Shown in pieces: positions 58,735-64,000 of a stretch of 64,000 nucleotides of DNA. The stretch spans positions 154,091,323 to 154,155,322 of the forward strand of contig CM048745.1 of assembly GCA_026315105.1 (NCBI GenBank), read 5' to 3'. Both the position numbers and the translations under genes were made by a program. Position 1 is the first letter of the stretch. Each line of letters begins with the position of its first letter. The notes beneath the pieces were generated by a model. It worked only from the letters and a program-made list of their open reading frames with translations, searched no databases and was not told the origin of the DNA. The stretch comes from Locusta migratoria. Taxonomy: Eukaryota > Arthropoda > Insecta > Orthoptera > Acrididae.

Positions 58735-58815
58735 CATGAGAGGTCTAAAGCGACTGTCTAGTAAGCAAGAGGTCCCGGGCTCGAATCCCGGTCAGATCAC
58801 AGATTTTAATTCAAT
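58735..58815 (+). repeat. tRNA-like sequence
   Basis: ggtctaaagcgactgtctag with gggctcgaatcccgg B box. There is no credible acceptor stem, so it is a SINE head or tRNA pseudogene rather than a tRNA gene. Confidence 0.4.
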
Positions 58816-58914
58816 GCCTTTCCTTATATTTAAATGATAATACAGTGGTGTCCAAAATTAAAGCTACAAACTGCTATTTTCTCTGTCCTGTGTCGGATTC
58901 ACAATACAATCGTG

Positions 58915-59107
58915 CCAGACACGAATTGCCGAGCGCTTGAAGGGCGCCTTCCTGTGGAGCGCGCGGTGGCTCCCTGTCGGAGGTTCGAGTCATCCCTCAG
59001 GTATGGATGTGTGTGTTGTCCTTAGGTTATTTTAAATAGCTTGTAAGCCTATGGACTAACAACCACAGTCGTTAAGTCTCGTAGATTTACAGACATTTGA
59101 ACATTTA
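58915..59107 (+). repeat. SINE family 2, diverged copy
   Basis: gaattgccgagcgcttgaag head, ggttcgagtcatccc B box, ttgtccttaggttattttaa and the ggactaacaaccacag tail. Confidence 0.75.
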
Positions 59108-59148
59108 AAGAACGGCAACTCACAACCCTTTGAAACTGCTTACTGTTT

Positions 59149-59340
59149 AGATGTCTGTTAAGCTTGTGGGACTTAAGTGCGGGGTCATCAGTCCCTAAGC
59201 TAACAAACTACTTATGAACTAGCTAATACTAAGGACAGCACAATAATCCATGCTCGAGGGAGGATTCGAAACCCCGAAGGAGAACGACCTCGCGCATCGA
59301 AGCATAGAGCCTCAAAGCGCTCGGCCACTCCGCCGCGGCC
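59149..59340 (-). repeat. SINE family 1, diverged copy
   Basis: The tail (gggacttaagtgcggggtca) is family 1, while the head (cgctcggccactccgccgcg) is nearer family 2; possibly a recombinant. Confidence 0.75.
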
Positions 59341-59344
59341 CTGC

Positions 59345-59610
59345 TTCGTCTCTGCTTCTGTGAATTTTCACCCCCCTCCCCTTTTCACACTTCCCACCAA
59401 TGCTAATTTGACGATTTCTTGATGTCTCAGAGTGTGTCCTCCCAATAGACATCTTCTTCCAATCATGATGTCTTTTATTCCCAATTCTCTTTAGTACCTC
59501 CTCATTAGTTATACGATGTACCCATCGAATCTTCGGCATTCTCCTATACCACCAAAGTCCAAAAGCGTCAAACATTTTTGTGTCTGAATTCCTTATCGTA
59601 CATGTTTTCC
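59345..59610 (-). pseudogene. LINE C-terminal fragment
   Basis: The minus strand reads CTIRNSDTKMFDAFGLWWYR, RMPKIRWVHRITNEEVLKRI. The block WxLRxxDxxxxxAFEMWxxRR...NEEVL is typical of the RT C-terminus of some arthropod LINEs. Confidence 0.7.
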
Positions 59611-60033
59611 GTACAGCCGAATGACCCCACCCCGCCACCACCACCAGCCGCCAAACACCCCCCCCCCCAAAAAAAAAAAAAAAAATGCTGCGGAACTCCC
59701 ATGAAAAAACCTGTTTCGTGTCTCGTTAGGTGTGTGCGGGCACAGATATGTTACTCTGTGGTGCGGGGCGGCTTGGAAGCGGAGAGCTGTGTTTCGGATT
59801 GCCCGTTGTTCCCGACTCGGCGCCTCAGTGGCGGCCTCAACGAAAGTTGAGGGCTGAGGCGCCATATTTTCGGCGCCGGCGCCGCGCTGGCTGTTGCATT
59901 ATTTATGGCGGCAGCTGGTTACTCTCAAGGACGCTCCGCGGAAGTTCGTGGCTGGCGAGGAGGAGGGCCGTCGTGACAGCTGACTTCGAACCGCCGCTGT
60001 GGCCGCCGTCTCGCGGAAGAAGAGGGCGCCCGG
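59611..60033. other. GC-rich segment, unassigned
   Basis: Begins with a C run followed by an A run (59660-59684). An open frame spans 59730-60431 but shows no recognised domain and is probably a GC effect. Confidence 0.35.
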
Positions 60034-60245
60034 GCCATAGCCAACACCAGCTAGAAGACAAGGCCTTACAACAGGCCGTGGCTACGTCACACTTAGAGGC
60101 CCCGGCCGCCACCTCACTGGCTGTTGGCTGGGGCACGCCCACCGTCGCGCAGCGGTCGGCCAGTCAGATGGCGGCCGCGCCCTCTAAGTGTGACGTAGCC
60201 TCGGCCTGTTGTAAGGCCTTGTCTCTAGGTGGTGTTGCCATGGCT
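60034..60245. repeat. ~210-bp palindromic element
   Basis: Arms agacaaggccttacaacagg / cctgttgtaaggccttgtct and ctacgtcacacttagaggc / ccctctaagtgtgacgtag, with a GC-rich centre. MITE-like; target duplication not clear. Confidence 0.75.
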
Positions 60246-60435
60246 CGCGCAGGAGAATGCGAGAAATCTACTCTGATGGTGTGGATGCCCGTGGTGCAGT
60301 CACTGACACCCAAACCTTCAGATGCCAGACACTCAGATCGGTACCAAACGTTGTATATCGATAATCAGCCGAATTCAACGAACAACCACGAACTAATTGA
60401 ACGAACGACCGTGAATTATAGATTTACCTGATGAA

Positions 60436-60489
<54 letters not shown>

Positions 60490-60530
60490 AATAAATAAAT
60501 AAATAAATAAAAGAAAATAAAAAAATTAAA
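60436..60530. repeat. Poly(A) and A-rich (AAAT)n tract
   Basis: About 50 A followed by (aaat)n, possibly the tail of a retroposed transcript covering the unassigned sequence to its left. Confidence 0.9.
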
Positions 60531-61604
60531 TAAAAACAATCGCACTGACGTGTTTTACGACCGACTTTAGATTTGTAGTTTTATAAGTTTTTGCAAACAT
60601 TTTGGACGAAAATGAGAATCTAAATAATAAAAAATTAATTAATAAGAGTGTCTGAAACCCTTTTAGGAAAAAAAAAAAAAAGTTTTAGGTAGTTGCGAGT
60701 TCCGAGCCACTGACATTCAGCGTCACAGTCCAACGCATTGACAACTACGCTACGACTAACAGAAGTTGCGTGTTTTAATCTCATACTATTCATGGCCGTT
60801 GTTAACTGATGCTAATATGGCATTTGTAGACACTAGATTATCATTTATCGTACGAAGAACGATGTGTTTTTGTTAATTCTTCAGTGCGCCATTGCTCTGA
60901 AATGACAACGGGTAAGTAACAATAAGAAAATCATCAAATACGCGCAAGATGCCGTACGCCACAAAGAGTTCTGCGCGAGGAATGTCACGTAACATCTCCT
61001 AACGGCTGGTTTTCGTTAATTCAATGGAGGGTGTCAAAACTGTGTTATTTTTGCAAATATGTCTCAAACGATACGAGATATGAAAAAAACATAAGGGAGC
61101 TAAGTTGTAGACAATTTTCTCCTCTACCAATTAGGTTATTCAATTTTCGTATCAGATGAACGGTTCGTTTGCAATTACAATTATATTACAAACGGCTTTT
61201 TTTAGGTATTACTATCGTATTTTTTGTCCGAAAAATTTGAAAAAGGGAGGTTCTGGCATCTGGCGGCCTACAATCATGTCTGTAAAATTTCGTGCTGATC
61301 GGTTGAACGGTTCGTCTTAAAAACAGGGAACACGTAACGGACAGACGGACGGACAGACGGACGGACATACATTCCAAAATCTCCGTTATTTTTGCAAATA
61401 TCTTTGAAACGCTACGAGATACGAAAAAAAATAATAAGGGAGCAAAGTTGTAGAGAATTTTATCCTCTACAAATTAGGTTATTCAATTTTTGTGTCAGAT
61501 GAATATTTAAGATGTTATTTTCATTTAAATTTCGAACTGTCAAAAGACGATCGCAAAGGCCCACTTTTAGTGTTACTACCGTAACCTAAAGTGGGCCAAG
61601 AAAA

Positions 61605-61672
61605 GATGGTAGAGCGTCAGTTCAGCGAACAGAGGGTCGTGGGTTCAAGCCCCGTCTAGAGCCTTTTTTTTT
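61605..61672 (+). repeat. tRNA-like 3' portion next to foldback element
   Basis: ggtagagcgtcagttcagcg, B box gggttcaagccc, ...tctagagcc then nine T. The 5' acceptor strand is missing. Confidence 0.35.
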
Positions 61673-61894
61673 TGTTTAATTTAAACTGCAGTACGTTGAA
61701 AATTGTTGAAAGAGAATGTCTATAACGTTCCACGGGTTCATTTCGCAAAACAGCATTGTCAGCTGCAGCAGTAGCAGTAGCGTGCTGACTGGACAGCAAC
61801 GTCAGCCCCACTTGATGGTGTGGGCAAACACACGGCACTCTAGCCACAAGACGCACATCCGCTGAACGGCGGTGCTGCCTATCTAGCAGTCATT

Positions 61895-62097
61895 CCAAAA
61901 AATGTTTCAAATGTTTGTATAGTCTATGGGACTTAACTACGGGGTCATTAGTCCCTAAACTTACAAACTACTTATGAACTACTTACGAATTAGGACGGCA
62001 CAAATATCCATGCCCGAGGGGGGATTCGAACCCCCGACCGTAGTGGCCGTGCGGACCGTGACTACAGCGCCTTAGTCCCCTCGGCCACCGCGGCCGG
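61895..62097 (-). repeat. SINE family 1, full copy
   Basis: 12-bp flanks ctagcagtcatt (61883-61894) and ctagcactcatt (62098-62109), one mismatch. Confidence 0.93.
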
Positions 62098-62105
62098 CTA
62101 GCACT

Positions 62106-62145
62106 CATTTATTATTATTATTATTATTATTATTGTTATTATTAC
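62106..62145. repeat. (TTA)n microsatellite
   Basis: About 11 TTA units beside the SINE. Confidence 0.92.
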
Positions 62146-62329
62146 TTCAATACTTCCGCACATACGGGCGATTGTTTCCTTCTTCTACGAATATACTCTA
62201 CAGGTTTGCTACTTTCAAACGAAACGAAGCCGAAGCAAACTGCCGATCACACAGTGCTATGAAATCCAAACAGTCCGTTTACATTTCAGGAACATGTTGT
62301 CCCATGTAACACTCGGTGTACGTTTGTCG

Positions 62330-62450
62330 ACGTAGAACAATTTGCAACGTCATACAGAAAAAAAAAGTCGCGCCTCCAGGGTTTGAACCGAGGACCGTCG
62401 TAACGATAAACATTTGCTCAATCAACTATCGACTACCCCACGGGAGTTCA
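62330..62450 (-). repeat. tRNA-like sequence
   Basis: On the minus strand: gtggggtagtcgatagttga, then ggttcaaaccctgg (B box) and a T run. Could be a short SINE head; not a convincing tRNA gene. Confidence 0.35.
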
Positions 62451-62789
62451 GAGCGGCAGACCCCAACAAATACGCTTTTCGTACGCTGCGTAGGACAGGT
62501 GTTACATATTGTTTCCGGTTTACGCACGTTCTCCTGGACGGCAGCACATAACACGAATTATATAGAAGTTTCGGTTGATACTCCATCGATACACAACGTT
62601 TGGTACCGGACCGAGTGTCTGGCATCTGAAGGTTTCGGTGTAAGTTGTGAGACCCGACGCCTAGAGGGTAGGCACCCACGCTGCTCTCTATGTCGCACAC
62701 GCTGCCGCATTGCAGGTGACTGGTCGTTGTCTCAGTTGCAGATCGTAAGCGATGTTTTTACTGTCCATTTCATAATGATTGACCCCTGA

Positions 62790-63035
62790 CTTTCAGTTCA
62801 CATTCTGGTCACATCGCACGACGAACATCGATGTCTTATACCTTGCCGGAATTGTTGAAATGTCTACTTTTATTTGGTCTACCATTTTATTTACGATAGC
62901 CTCGGGGTATGTTTCTCTTAACAGCACCAATTATATTCCCTATAAATCGTTTGTAGTTTTCTACATTGGGTTTGATCCAGCGTATATTGTCTTCGATTTC
63001 TTTGGTATATTGCGACCAGTTTGCTTTTTGAACAA
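62790..63035 (-). pseudogene. LINE endonuclease-RT linker, inverted 5' part
   Basis: The minus strand reads RYTKEIEDNIRWIKPNVENY, KRFIGNIIGAVKRNIPRGYR. The IRxIxPxxENYxRFxxxIxxAxKxxIPRGYRK block is typical of the linker before the reverse transcriptase in Jockey-group LINEs. Confidence 0.72.
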
Positions 63036-63590
63036 CTGAACAACAGAAGGTGGCGTTTGTGCCAAAATCCGGCTAAGACTAAACAATCAAATGTTTGTAC
63101 AACTTATGGGACTTAACTACGGGGTCATCAGTCCCTAAGCTTACAAACTACTTATGAACTAGCTACGACTAAGGACGGCACAAATATCCATGCCCGAGGG
63201 GGGATTCGAACCCCCGACTGCAGAGGCCGTGCAGAGTGTGACTGGAGCACCTCAGTCCCCTCGGCCACCGCGGCCGGCCCGGCTAAGACTGAAGTTTGCG
63301 CTTTTCACTTCAACAATAATATAGCCAATTAACAATTGTCGGTGCTACTTAACCAACAGAGAGTGAAACACAACTTCCATCCTAAGTATCTGGGTGTTAC
63401 TCTTGATAGATCCATCACCTATAAAGAACACCTTAAAAATGTTGGCCAGAAACTAAAAACACGAAATAATAATATTAGAAAACTGGCGGGAAGTTCTTGG
63501 GGTGCAAACGCATCCACACTGCGAACAGCAGCAACATCGATTGTCTACACCACTGCCGAATACTGTGCTTAGTTCAGAAACAACAATTGA
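63036..63590 (+). pseudogene. LINE reverse-transcriptase C-terminal part, sense
   Basis: WRLCQNPAKTEV (split by the SINE), then NFHPKYLGVTLDRSITYKEH, LKTRNNNIRKLAGSSWGANA and STLRTAATSIVYTTAEYCA, with a stop at 63573. It belongs to the same LINE type as the inverted part at 62790-63035. Confidence 0.82.
63081..63278 (-). repeat. SINE family 1, full copy in LINE
   Basis: Perfect 12-bp TSD ccggctaagact at 63069-63080 and 63279-63290, inside the LINE reading frame. Confidence 0.95.
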
Positions 63591-64000
63591 AGTATAAGGT
63601 CCCACCACAGAATTTTATTTACACACAAACAGAAGTTCACTTAGTTCGTCCCAACTAGGAAGACAATGATTTAGTTGGCAGAATGCTCAAACCGAAAAAA
63701 CCATTAGAAATCGTTTAAAGCTACTAACACGAAAGTTCTCTATTTAGTGTTGGCCTCGGCTTGCTGAGTTGGCCCCTGCAGCACGCTGTTCAGGCCGCCC
63801 GCTGGACGCCCTGTACGTCTGGTTGCCTGGTACCTGGCGCATGTAGAAAACACATTCCGTGGTCCGGTAGCGCGCGATAGGAAATACAGTAGTTCTAGGG
63901 AAATACGCCATAGTACTGTTTCTTGTTGCATGGCCACACCCGGAGGGAAGCGCACAGAACACAATAAATCAATTTTCCACGTAATATATCCATAAACATA
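63591..64000. other. Right end, nothing recognised
   Basis: No gene, exon or element ends recognised. Confidence 0.45.

Larger units (their letters stand above)
54999..61596. mobile_element. 6.6-kb foldback-type element with long inverted arms
   Basis: The left arm (54999 to about 56330) and right arm (about 60545 to 61596) are inverted copies of each other. Both termini are a hairpin with stem gcccacttt / aaagtgggc and a loop near ggttacggtagtaacac. The left arm has about 2.4 tandem units of ~330 bp, the right about one fewer. The middle is full of later retroelement insertions. Superfamily unknown. Confidence 0.8.

Noticed and set aside
59730..60431. 233-codon ORF as a host gene
   Set aside because: It lies in GC-rich sequence where stops are rare, crosses a palindrome, has no domain and the opposite strand is also partly open.

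Overview
The window reads as nuclear DNA of a large, AT-rich, repeat-laden arthropod genome, most likely an orthopteran (locust or grasshopper). The direct evidence is one conserved animal gene split by long GT-AG introns, surrounded by insect-type mobile elements (mariner, Tc1-like, hAT, piggyBac-like, Helitron, non-LTR LINEs, gypsy-type LTR remnants) and many tRNA-headed SINE copies with intact target-site duplications (TSDs). The orthopteran assignment is an inference from the SINE types and intron sizes. Nothing points to a bacterial or viral contig.

Region 1-18346 (minus strand) holds the only host gene I can support: a kinesin-3 motor of the KIF13/Khc-73 type. Eleven exons with matching splice phases encode about 523 residues, from the second half of the P-loop through switch I, switch II, the neck and coiled coil, the FHA domain and the start of the stalk. 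The gene is open at both ends: the 3' part runs off the left edge. The exons for the start codon and first motor strands are not visible, so they probably lie beyond the right edge, which would make 18347-64000 part of one giant 5' intron. Introns within 1-18 kb carry mariner, Tc1, hAT, LINE and SINE remnants.

Region 18.3-32 kb is dense repeat: SINEs of three families, three copies of a TIR transposon with ~31-bp ends and 7-8-bp TSDs (P-like by inference), a gypsy-type gag remnant broken by a GC-rich foldback element, two hAT families and a LINE tail. Region 32-46 kb contains a non-autonomous Helitron, a 525-bp tandem duplication, a piggyBac-like element with a THAP fragment, a four-level hAT/SINE nest (37991-40052), a piggyBac-like MITE with TTAA ends, and LINE pseudogenes. 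Region 46-55 kb has a fragment of a transposon-associated protein, a triple nested set of inverted repeats, and a LINE whose C-terminal frame is interrupted by a SINE and by a Helitron at exact sites. Region 55-61.6 kb is a 6.6-kb foldback-type element with kilobase inverted arms ending in small hairpins and filled with later insertions. The right end holds a LINE with an inverted 5' part, split by a SINE.

The elements give a relative history: nested TSDs show which insertion came first. The kinesin exons remain intact, so the insertions appear tolerated. One SINE sits within about 20 bp of a kinesin splice acceptor. I found no new multi-gene system; the best leads are the nested insertions, the foldback element and the SINE beside the splice site.
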